Assembly (NCBI GenBank): GCA_028622995.1
Contig: JAJQJQ010000050.1
Coordinates: forward strand, 1,736,001-1,800,000
Reading direction: 5' to 3'
From: Panagrolaimus kolymaensis
Taxonomy: Eukaryota; Nematoda; Chromadorea; Rhabditida; Panagrolaimidae
Length of the DNA stretch: 64,000 nucleotides
Below are positions 11,639-22,700 of this stretch, piece after piece (the first letter of the stretch is position 1; each line of letters starts with the position of its first letter). A program made the position numbers and the translations under genes. The notes beneath the pieces are model-generated. The model was not told where the DNA came from, ran no database searches, and saw only the letters and a program-made list of their open reading frames with translations.

Positions 11639-13307
11639 GAAAAAATATTAAATTTTGCTTTCCTTTTTTTTCTTTGTAGTCTTTGCGAAAAAAAAAATAC
11701 GCATACAAACTTTCACTTTTTTACCCAAATCACAAAGTGCGGGTTTTTTGTTTTTTCTTTTGGTTTTTTTATTGATTCATGAAAGCTCATTTTTTACAGT
11801 ATTAAATTCAACAAAATCGTTTTGAAACTTATTTATTTTGTTTGTTCCATCGATTCGAGACATTTTTTTCAAAAAATATTTCCAACACAAAATAATCGTC
11901 TGTTTTTGTTCTTTGTTTGTTTGTTAAAACTTAAGTTTGTTTCAATTCAATTGACGCAATGCAAAGGAATTTTTTTTTCACGCTTCATGGAATCTTTTGA
12001 AATTTGAAAATAATTTTTTTTACTTTAAAACTTTTAAAATTATCCTCTGCTGCCACGACCAGCCACAAAATAAAATCAAATAAATTTTTGAGCTTTCAAA
12101 GACTAAAAAAAGTTAAAGAAAATATCTCCCAAAAAATTCAGTTTTATCAAAAATGTTATTCCTCCATTCAATTGCTTCATTTTTCATTTTTGTATAAATT
12201 TATTCGGGTTTAATTTAGTCGTCTTGTTTTTCTTTGAAATTTAAAGTTATGTTTTTCTGTTTTACTCTTTAAACTAATTTTACTGCCTTTTATTTCTCAA
12301 CTTTCTTTTTATTATTATTATTTTTGTTTTTTTAATTTCTTCACTCAAAAGCCTTGCGTTTCGTTTTCCAGTTTTCCATTTCTTTTCTTATAATTTTTTT
12401 TTGTATGTATAAAAAATGGATATTCTTTTGCTTTAAAATTGCATATCCTTAAATTATTTTTCTTCTTAAAAAGTGTAAAAAAGTAAAAAATTCAAAATAA
12501 AAAAAGAATTACATTTAGCAAAAAAACTTAGTGAAAAGTAAAATTATTCTCAAAACAGAAAATTATTAATTTTTTCTATAGTCAAAATGGTCAGCCTTCA
12601 AATTAGCTACTTACTACTAATACATATGCATTTTCGCTATGCGGCAGTGGCAGGGGCAGTCAATGGCACAAATGATAAAAAAAGAGTATTAAAAAATGGC
12701 TTTCATGCACGCAAGGGGTGTTTGTCCGTCGTTGTTTTTTGTGGAGAAAAGCTGACGATGACACATGAAAAAAGAAAAAAAAATAAGCTCCCAAATACAA
12801 TTCTTTTTTTTCTTTTCATTTTCTTTTCCTGCACCAACAAAAGCAGCGACAGCTCGAAAGTAGCATCGCCTCATGCGTTTTTTCTTTCCTTCATTTTCTT
12901 CGGAAGTTGCATGGCTGCTGCTTGGTGGTGGTTGTGTGTGTCTTGTGTTTGCGGCTAAAAAATAAAAAGACTCAACTTAACACTTAAAAAACGAAAAAAG
13001 TAAATGTTTTAATGCGGTGAAAAAAATATAATAAAAATGTTTTATTCGTTTGATTGCTGAAGGAAATCCAATTTAAATTGGAGAAAGAAAAGATAATGTT
13101 CTGGTGAAAATTGAATTGAATTGATTTATTGACTAAGCACTTTTATCTATCTATCGCTGCTGCTGCCACTTATAATAATGTAGTCAGTCACCATCCGCTT
13201 TGCTGCAATACAATTTTGTGCTTTAGACTTTCTTTTTTTTTCCAGTGCATTTTTTCTTTCTTTTTTTCTTTGATTCTTGTTCATCATTTTTTTTTTGCGT
13301 TCTCACC
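11639..13307. other. Non-coding region
   Basis: 3' flank of the Rab-like gene followed by T-rich sequence. The open frame at 12587-12958 looks like chance: its product is low-complexity and no splice signals support it. Confidence 0.4.
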
Positions 13308-14381
13308 AGCCCTGTAAGCAAACCGACATTTTTGTAGGTTGAAACCGACAGTTGTCGGTTTAGACCGACAAATTTTTTTCTCAGAAATGATGAAATTATG
13401 AATGAATAATTAATTTTAAATTTTTCTGCGCTATTAATTTACTATAAAACACAATTTTGAGGTTGTCGGTCCAAACCGACACTTTTTGGGCCTTGTCGGT
13501 CCAGACCGACAACTGTCGGTCTGGACCGACAGATGTTTTTTTGAACCGACAATAAATATTTTTGAAGGAGTTTCTCTATAAAATGATTAGAAAATACTTT
13601 AAAATTAATTTAAAACATTATAAAAACCATCCATGCATCGATATCAACCATTTATGGTATTTATTGTATATCGTGTGCTATTTTGGTGTGTTTTAGTGAC
13701 TCAAAAAAATAAAAATCTCCAAATTCCAAGTTTTTGGCTTACCATCATTTTTTCTACACTAATTTTGGGTCGTAGAATCCGAATTTGATATCATTTTCTA
13801 TGTTTGATTAGCTTTAAAAAAAGTTTTATTGATAGTCAAAATTTGCATATTTCAAAAAATCCTAACTCCAAAATTAACAAGAGATGTAGGCAATCTGTTA
13901 TCAAATTCGGATTCTACGGCCCAAAATTAGTGTAGAAAAAATGATTGTAAGCCAAAAACTTGGAATTTGGAGATTTTTATTTTTTTGAGTCACTAAAACA
14001 CACCAAAATAGCACACGATATACAATAAATACCATAAATGGTTGATATCGATGCATGGATGGTTTTTATAATGTTTTAAATTAATTTTAAAGTATTTTCT
14101 AATTATTTTATAGAGAAACTCCTTCAAAAATATTTATTGTCGGTTCAAAAAAACATCTGTCGGTCCAGACCGACAGTTGTCGGTCTGGACCGACAAGGCC
14201 CAAAAAGTGTCGGTTTGGACCGACAACCTCAAAATTGTGTTTTATAGTAAATTAATAGCGCAGAAAAATTTAAAATTAATTATTCATTCATAATTTCATC
14301 ATTTCTGAGAAAAAAATTTGTCGGTCTAAACCGACAACTGTCGGTTTCAACCTACAAAAATGTCGGTTTGCTTACAGGGCT
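13308..14381. mobile_element. Foldback element, 483-bp inverted arms
   Basis: The left arm 13308-13790 and the right arm 13899-14381 are inverted copies that differ at only about three positions when read by eye (for example AAAATGATTAG against AAAATAATTAG). The loop is 108 bp. Outer ends read AGCCCTGTAAGC and its complement. Each arm carries many small nested palindromes built from TGTCGGT and ACCGACA. It has no coding capacity, so it is a non-autonomous DNA element of foldback/MITE type. No clear target-site duplication is visible beside the ends (flanks TTCTCACC and GCTACCAC), so the superfamily stays open. The near-identity of the arms points to recent formation or to ongoing homogenisation. 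Confidence 0.88.
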
Positions 14382-15335
14382 GCTACCACCCCAAAGCGAT
14401 GACACTTTCATTCACATTTTTTTTTCACATCAGCAAGAATACAGCACATTATTATTTTTTATTTTTTACATTTCTTTAGGTGGTGATGATTCTTGGTCCT
14501 ATTCCTCGTTCTCGTAGTCCTCCTCATAGGTTCTAGACACATGGTCGAGGAAAGGAACCAGTTTTTTTTCATCTTTATTCTTACATACGTTTTTTTTCTT
14601 GCCTATGATTTTTTTTTGGAGGTCGGATTCTTCTTTCTATTATTTTTTTTATTGTTGTCTCGGTTTTTGTTGTTCTTTTTTTGCCTACAAATACTTAGTT
14701 GTTCCATTCAAGGCAACAAAAAAAAATTACTTTTTAAAAAATAAAAAAGGCTTAAGAAATTTATGTTTTTCTGCCAAAAAAAATTGAGAAATAAATAAGT
14801 TTCATTTTTTTTTTTGATATATTTTTTCACGGAAGCCTTTAGCCACCAATCAGCTGCTTTTTTCATTCATTGAATCAATGCATGAAGATATTTTTTGGCG
14901 AACTGTGTGTATTTTGATAAAACAACTTTTTTATTTCGATTATCATTCATTTTTATTTTATTCATAAATAATTATTTCTATCCATTTTTATCCATTGTTT
15001 TCGGTTTCCAAGGATCTAATTATTACGCGATCATCGAGATCTTATCATCAAAAAAATATTATTACATAATAACTAGTTTTTTTTCTTCAGAAAAAGCAGA
15101 CGACGCTTATTATTCCTTTCTTTAATTTTGCCTCTGGCATTCTTCTTTCTTTTTTGGCCTTCAAACAACAAAAAAGGACAAAAGAAGGAGGTAAAAGAAA
15201 AAGTAAAGAAATGCAGCCGAGCTGATTTGAAAGCTATTAGGTTGCCTCAAATTAATTTTCCTCAAATATTATTTTTTTGTTTGGTGCTAAAAATTTTCAT
15301 ATCATCGCCAGCTTTTTATATATTCCTCAAAAAAT
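14382..15335. other. Intergenic, upstream of the DHHC gene
   Basis: T-rich non-coding sequence between the foldback element and the acyltransferase gene; no additional gene or repeat recognised. Confidence 0.4.
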
Positions 15336-17860
15336 ATGGCATCCATTAATGAAGCGATGTTACCAGATTATGATGAAGCTTGTACATCCGCGAGTGATTT
15401 TGATGATTTGGATATTAAACAAGCATCCCAGTTTGGAGATCTCTCAAAAGTTAAACATTTAATTGAATCGGGTTTAGCAACGGTGAATGATACCGATTCC
15501 GATGATTGCTCATTACTGCATTGGGCTGCAATAAATAATCGACACGATGTAAGTAAAATAAAGGTTTATATATCTATATATTTCGAATTTAAACAGGGGC
15601 ATTTTAAAGAAAAAAAGTTACTTTCAAAAGTCAAAATTAAAATTTTTGACAAATTTCTGAAGTTTTGGAAGATTTTTGCTTTAAAAAAATTAAAAATCTA
15701 TTAAATATATTCCGAAAATTGAATGAAGCATTTGAAACTAAAAAATGTTATTTTTCGATAGCCATATTTCTTTTTAATCCAAAACCCATAATTAAAACTT
15801 AGTTTTATATCTAAAATTTTTAGGTTGTTAAATATCTAATTGACAATAAATGTGATGTCAATCACATCGGTGGAGTCCTTCGATGCACGCCTTTACATTG
15901 GGCTTGTCGACAGGGATTAACTCGAATGGTGGCTTTGTTAGTTCGAAATGGAGCCAACTTTGATATATGCGATGGCGAAGGTTTCACTGTTTTACACACA
16001 GCGTGTCAATATGGTCGAACCCCAATCGCCTGCTATCTCATCGCTAAAGGTCAATCCCCAGATATTCGAGATGCCTCTCAAATGACTCCAATGATGTATG
16101 CCGCAGCTCGATCAGTTGGGAAAGATCCTATGCATATGTTAGTGACCATGGGAGCAGATATAAATGCCACGGATGGAATATTTGGTCATACACCTTTACA
16201 TTTTGCTGTAATACATGGAAATCATTCGGGTATAACAAATTTAATTAAACTTGGTTCAAATCCAGGAATAATGAATAAAGAAAATGAAACTCCATTGGAT
16301 ATTGCTCAAAGAAAAAATGATTATTTATCCATGAGATTATTGGAATCTTGTGAGCGACAAGCTGGATTAAGAAGATTTACATGGAAACAACGAATTTATG
16401 AAGATCAAAATATTCGAAATCAAATTGCATTTATTTTGCCATTCTTTTTTTATTTCATCCCTGGATTTATTTTTAATTATTCTAATTCTAAAATTGATAT
16501 CATTCTCAAAACTTTTATGATTTTTGTTACTTATGGATCTTGTGCTTTTTTGATAAAGTAAAAAACCTATAATTTTTTAAATTTCAAAAAGCAAAACTAA
16601 TATTTAAATATTTTTTTAGACACTTTGTTGGCAGCCATGTTCCCAGTGCAAGCTCTTTCACTTTTGGTTTTGTGGTTGCTTCAAAAGTATTTTATTTTGT
16701 TATTTGGTTAATGTATTTACATCAAAGTGCTGGATGGTATTTACAAATATTCTTTTTTGCCATAATGGTTTTGCTGCCATATTTGTTTTATATTTTATAT
16801 TCTCGAGATCCAGGAATTATTGCTTGTAGTCATGCGGTAAGAATTTTTAGATTTCACAGGTTTTCTGTCTCAACGCGAAAAATAATTTTTGATATAGTAA
16901 TTTTATGTAAATTTTGAATTTTATTAAATTTTTCGTGAAAAAACCCTTTTTTAAAATATTTTATGCCAACTATGAAAATTTTCTAAACTTATCTAAATTT
17001 TTTTAGGATCAATGCCGACAAATAATTGAAATGACTGAAGGCGATAATTTTGAAGGCAATTTTTGTTCCACTTGTCTCATAATTCGACCAATGCGTTCCA
17101 AACATTGTCGATATTGTGATAAATGTGTTCGACGATTTGATCATCATTGTATTTGGATCAACAAATGCATAGGATCAGAAAATCATCGATTATTTGTTGC
17201 ATATTTAACTTTGCTCCAAGTTTCTGCTTTTGTCGTTATTGCTGGTTGCCTTCTTTGTAAGAATCTCAAAAACTAAGGAAAATTATGTTCAAAATTTTCG
17301 TTTTTCAGATATAACAGAATTTTGTGGCGAAATTTCCCTTCATAATTTAGCTTGTCAACCATGGGTGTCTTATACTCTAATTATGGCAATTAACCTTTTC
17401 TTTTGGCTAAGTTTATTGAGTTTCATGCAATTTTATGGAGTAAGAATTTTATTAATTTTTTTTCGATATAAACAAGGAATAAAAAAAATTAATTTGTTTG
17501 ACATTTTAGATTGCCCAAGGATTAACTGCGAATGAACGAATAAACGCTCATCGATATTCACACCTAAATTCAGGGAGATTTGGAAAAAATATTTTTTCGT
17601 AAGTAAAGTTTTAACAAAAAAATTATTTAAAAACTAAGAAAACTGAAAAATAAATTTTATGTCTTAAAAATTTTGCAAAATTTTAGATTTTAAAAAAAAT
17701 GGTCGAGGAATTTATTGTTTTTTTTTTCAGGCACGGATGTTTCCAAAACCTTTACAATTTTTTCTTTGAAGATGATCCACCTCTTATCAACAAATATTCT
17801 TCCACATCAAAAACAAAGTCAAAATCAAAATCAACAAAAACTAAAACTCCAATCGTCTAA
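15336..17860 (+). CDS. Ankyrin-repeat DHHC palmitoyltransferase (HIP14/ZDHHC17-like)
   Basis: Seven exons (15336-15548, 15824-16557, 16620-16836, 17007-17256, 17309-17439, 17510-17598, 17731-17860) give 587 residues. The N-terminal 270 residues hold five to six ankyrin repeats ([56 protein letters not shown]). They are followed by membrane segments, then a cysteine-rich domain [20 protein letters not shown] with the catalytic [13 protein letters not shown], then two further membrane segments and a tail with [12 protein letters not shown], the TTxE-like cytosolic motif of HIP14/ZDHHC13/17. The enzyme S-acylates substrates at Golgi and vesicle membranes, the ankyrin repeats recruiting substrates. 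All active-site residues are present. The protein ends in a Lys/Ser/Thr-rich tail. The ORF is complete and the family assignment is firm; which of the ZDHHC13/17 orthologues it represents is not decided. Confidence 0.92.
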
Positions 17861-18828
17861 AATCCAAAAAATCTCACTCTTTTTTTTTAAATTAAAAAAT
17901 AAATTCAAAAATATATCATTTTTTTTTACATTTTTTATTCGTGTTTCGGGTGAATATTTTTTTAAAAACTTAAAAATTTGAATACACAAATATGTCTTCT
18001 TTGTTATTGCTTTTTTGTTTTCGTCCCTCTCGAAATTATCAGTCATACTCTTTTCACTTTTGTTTGTTTTTGTTTTCTTTTATCATTTTCTTTTCTCCGG
18101 TTGCTTTCGAATTTTTTTTTTACTCTACTATTTTTTTACATACAAAAACATTTCTTTATTATTATTATATTTTAGCAATGAATGAATAGAAAAAATTTAT
18201 AAATTTAAAAATTATTATTGATTGTTGTCTGTTTTCACAGAAATTTAATACATATTAATCTTAAAAAATTCTTTTCAACAAAAATAAAAATAAGATTGTT
18301 GTATGTTTTTTGGCTGTTTCTGAGCTTTTGTAAGCAGTGGTATTTGAGCATAGGCAAAATTTTTATGTTTTAATTAACCAAAATACAGAAGTAAAAAAGT
18401 ATAAATTAGCAAAAAATAAATACATAGATTTAAAAAAACGTTATTTCAAACAACAAAAAATGTAACAGCAAGCCGCTGCTTTCCATCTGACCCTGAAGGT
18501 CAGCAGCATCTGCAACCATGAAGATGTTTGTTTTGTTTTATTCCCATCAAGGTTAATATAAAAAATTGAAGTTGCCAAAGTTATTATTTGCCTTAATTGT
18601 TTGTTCGCATGCTGCCTCATGGTCCTCAGCTGGATTTTTTTTTGATTAACTCAACTAAATTTTAATATTATTTTATAACTCATTTTTTTTCTCGGGTTAT
18701 TCTTTATCAGTAATTATTATATTCTTTTTACTAATTATTTTTGGTTTTAGGTTTAATATTTGTGCCATTTGAATAATCAATCGCTATTCAATTCAATCTT
18801 GCAGATATTAATTTGTATTTTCTTTATC
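17861..18828. repeat. Intergenic with 5'-flank repeat of the pseudonuclease genes
   Basis: After the DHHC gene's 3' end, sequence from about 18400 onward is a copy of the flank found in front of all four P genes. Its signature is at 18462-18530: a run with AGCAAGCCGCTG, then GGTCAGCAGC, then an ATGAAGATG-TTTGTTTTG stretch. The same block recurs near 37400, 37890, 39880, 41480-41800, 44890, 45430 and 46460. It marks the unit that was duplicated with the genes. Confidence 0.65.
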
Positions 18829-19576
18829 ATGGAACCAGAAACTTCCTTCAGCCATCTCTCCATCAATTCACAACCATCTTCAATTTACTCCACCATTCAA
18901 AACATCAAAGAAACGACGGTTCCGCCCCAACGTCTAATTAAACAAGATTTTGAAACGTCACTTCATCAATATTTATTAGGACTAAATATGCTTCGTAAAA
19001 AAGCTTATATTAGTGCTGAAGTTCATCCGGATAGTTTGGATAAAGGTAAAAATCTGTATGAAAATTAGCTCATTAATTATATTTGATTTAAGGCTCAGAT
19101 CCAACGGAAATTTCTTGCACTATTGCCAAACAAGATGGCGTCCGCGGAGATCAACCCGCCCAATATATTGGAAAAAAATTGGGTGGTGATGGGTTGCCGC
19201 GTAACGTTTTTCCATTGAATGAAAAAGTAAGTTTTTATTCTTAAAATTGCTAGTAAATTTAATATATAATCATATCAATTTTTTTTAGTTGATCAAATGG
19301 GAAGCAGACGAAGACCTGGTGTATACTCATGTGAAGAAAGGAGGAAATCGTTATGCGAAACTAATGTTTGGGATTGAAACCAGCGAAGAGTTCTATGGTG
19401 AATTTTCTCGTCCTTCCAAAATTTATTATTATTTTCAATTATTCGAAAATGGTAAAGTGAATGGGGATGCAATAGAAGGAGTGTTTGAAAACACAAGCCC
19501 AAAGGTGACGCATGACTTTTATTATTATGAATTTGGCGAAAAGGTTTATTACAATTATTCAAAGAAGAGAGATTAA
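18829..19576 (+). CDS. P1: nuclease-fold paralogue lacking catalytic His
   Basis: Three exons (18829-19045, 19093-19226, 19289-19576) give 212 residues. It is homologous to the secreted nucleases N1/N2: the C-terminal part shares RPSKIYYYFQLFENG (N1: RPSLYYYNFRLYENG) and GVFEN, and the middle shares AEVHPDSLDKG (N1: EAKIIPDDL..DKG). In the nuclease core, where N1/N2 have DE-G-GHII/VP-x-SFGG, P1 has GDQPAQYIGKKLGG, so the catalytic histidine is gone, while the later Asn (RNVFP) is kept. It is probably not a nuclease. The chosen ATG starts MEPETSF, shared by all four P genes. No signal peptide follows from this ATG, but an in-frame hydrophobic stretch without ATG precedes it. It lies tail-to-tail with N2, 173 bp apart. 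Function unknown; a partner or decoy of the nuclease is inference. Confidence 0.8.
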
Positions 19577-19749
19577 AATCAAAAAATTATATATGTATGG
19601 ATTATAGAAAAAAATGTTTTCTTAATAAATTATTGCTTTTATGATGCTTTTATTCTTTACAAACATTTTACATATTAACTATATTATGAAGAAAAAAACA
19701 GAAAAATTAGAATACAGCTAGCAACAACAAAAAATGCAGTTTTATTACA

Positions 19750-22700
19750 TTAAAAAGGGAAATGTGGTCCATATCTTTCAAGACCAGATCTTTCTTGAGG
19801 TTTGCAGCTTCTTCGTGAATAATAGTCATCTTCTGGGTTTTTCACAAAATTATATTTTCTTCTGCCACCCTCAGGGAGTACCCTTCAATTAGATTGATAC
19901 ATTTTTAAAAACTTTTATATATCTTGGTATCGAAAATGAAGGGAGATATCGTAATTCGGTGCAATATCATAACGATATCTCTCTTCGAATTAAGATATTG
20001 TATTTTGCACTATCCCAGCAAAAAAAGTTAGAGTTAGATTCATATAAAAACTAACCTTGTATCCCAGCAATGTTCTAGTTTTAAATCAAAGTGGTTTTCA
20101 TTTTCAAATAAACCAGTTATTTGGTATTTGGGGCCATCTTCATAAAGCACAAAACTATAATAAAAAAGGGAGGGACGACGAAGATGAACATTGTCTTCAT
20201 AAATGAATGCAACACGCATCATAGCCCATCTGTAAAGAGTACATTGGAAGGTTAAGGTTGGAGAGTTTATTCAAAGGGTTATAAATGGTTTTTTAAACGT
20301 CGTTAAGCAAATAGCAACTTATGTCCACTTAGAAACCAGTGGATCCACAATTTAAATAAAACTTTGTGAAATTAAAAATTATCGTATAAAAATTGCATAT
20401 TAGTAGGATAGCCATCTTTCATTCAAAATAACAGAAACAATTTTTTTTTCTCATGCTTGCTCTCATTAGTGCATTTTTTGATTTCATGATATTTAGCCAA
20501 GAAAAAGAAGCATCACTCGTTTTTATCTTTCAATCAGTTGTTTATGCTTGATTTTTGTGCTTCGTTTCTGTTGGGTTGGCTATAGTTTGTTTAGCTTTTT
20601 GCTTTGTTTTGTGATCGTGATTATTTTCGTGTTTCTCCCTTGTTTATAATCGTTAGCGCGCATATATTTTAGATTGCAAATTTCACCATCAAACTCAAGA
20701 AAAGAAAGAAGAAAAAAGGAAAAAGAAAAAAGAAAGAAAATAAGAAAGGAAAAGAAGAAGAAAAAAGCATTTGTAGCTTTAAAAGAAAATAAAGCATTTG
20801 TAGCTTATAAAGAAGAAAAGCGTTTGTAGCTTAAAAAGAAGAAAAGCATTTGTAGCTTAAAAAGAAAAAGAAGAAAAATCAAAGACAGTCAAGTGCTGTT
20901 TCGGTATGTTTATTAACTGTTTGAGTTGGTGGTGTAGTCTTTGTTTTATTGTTTAGTGAGTTACGATCCCAAAATCTTGTTATTTATAGTTGAGACCTCT
21001 TCCTCTATTCCCTCCCATTGCTTATAGCGATATAAGGCTTAATACTAATAGAAACAAAATAAGAATTTTTAAGATTTATTATAAGAACAAACAAACAATT
21101 TTAATAGTAATAAACGAAACAAAAACAAAAACGATTGAGAAAAGTGTTGGTGTAATTTAGGAGTGACACACGGCACCTTGTTTTTTTGTCAAAAAAAGCT
21201 AAAACTTGAAGAGATGTAAGCAGCATTTGATGAGAAAAGTTTGTTGAGAAACGACCATGAGATATTTTGAGAATTGACAGGAGATTAACGACAACGCATT
21301 GAAGAACCTCAACAGATATTAGGACCAAAAGATATTGAGATGAAATATGAGATGAGCAAAAGATGATTGTTCAAGAAGCTGAAGATTAACGACACGCAAG
21401 TGAAGAACCTTGACAGCTTGGCGATAGTTTATTGCCGATTTACTTGTTGATTCATAGCATTGATAACTTCTTTGAAGACGATGTTGGTAGTATGAGGAAC
21501 TTTCTTTCCATTGACGGTTGCAGTGTTTTCATTGCTCACGAAAATTTTGATATCTTGACGACGTCGTACACGACTAACAGCAACATAGCATTGACCATGA
21601 GAAAATGATGGAGTGTTGAAGATGATACCAACCTTGCTTAAAGTTTGACCTTGAGATTTGTTGATTGTCATTGCGAAGGCAGGACGAATAGGAAGTTGAT
21701 ACCTTGTAAATTCAGGCAATGAGTCATCAGATTTGTCAGAAAAGTTGTTCGGTATAGCAACGATTGGTACTAATTGACCTTTTGAGCTTCCAGTGATGAT
21801 ACGACAGCCAATGTAATTTGCACCCATATTTTCAACAACCATGCGTGTTCCATTGCAAAGACCAAGGCGAATATCCAAGTTTCGGGTGAGCATCACAACG
21901 CTGCCAACTTTAAGACGAATAATATTAGATGGAATTGATGAGTGTTCAAATCTTGCAAGTTCTTCAGCATCATAGTTGTCACGTAAGAATTCATCTTCAG
22001 GATAAGAAGTGTTTGACATGATATTAACAGATGCAAATTCTTTATGATCACCGGGAAGCATCGAGATGATACGTTCATTGAGATCTTTGACAGTTTCGTT
22101 CAGAGGAGCCATAAGAACAGCTTCAGAAACATATTCGAGGTATTCAGCAGATTTAGGATCATCAAATAATTTAGCAGGATAAACGAAATTCAAGACGGAA
22201 TTTTGATCGTAGCAGACAATATCATCTGGAAGTTGGATTTTTGATGGACCAAAAGAACATTGAACTCGACCATTACCAACATCACTCAACCATGCAGAGT
22301 ATGAAGGATCATTAGCAGCACGAACATTAGTTGTCAAAGAGTAAATCTTGAAGTTTTCTCTGAAGAGAGGAGAGCATAACAAAGAAGCTTCATAGGATGA
22401 TCGAGCAGTTTCATGGCGCATGACAGGTAGTAGTTGTTTGAAGTCACCACCAAGGACAACAGTCTTGTTTCCAAATTTCGAATGATGTTCATCGATTCCA
22501 ACCAAATTCCTAATCAAAGAAGCGACGTGTTGCAGGACAGATTTATGTTGCATAGGACTTTCATCCCAAATAATCAAATCAGCTTCAATAATTAGTCGAG
22601 CAAGTGGATCATTTGGAGCAATGTTGGGTTCTTGATGGATGTCCAAAGGAATTCGGAAAGCAGAATGAGCAGTTGTACCACCATCAAGGAGAATAGCAGC

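Noticed and set aside
12587..12958. 123-codon open frame upstream of the foldback element
   Set aside because: Residue composition follows T/A-runs and there is an overlapping frame on the other strand; no domain or splice signals.
13320..14370. Repeated TGTCGGT/ACCGACA blocks resembling CRISPR repeats
   Set aside because: They are nested palindromes within two inverted arms, with irregular spacing, no unique spacers, and the genome is eukaryotic.
18760..18830. Starting P1 and P3 at the codons before MEPETSF (MCHLNNQ-like)
   Set aside because: Those codons are TTG, not ATG. Kept as an open question about an upstream exon rather than as the annotated start.
21101..21328. 75-codon minus-strand frame in the Helitron 3' region (repeated at 29485)
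   Set aside because: Non-ATG-type context, low complexity and no homology seen; better explained as untranslated 3' sequence.
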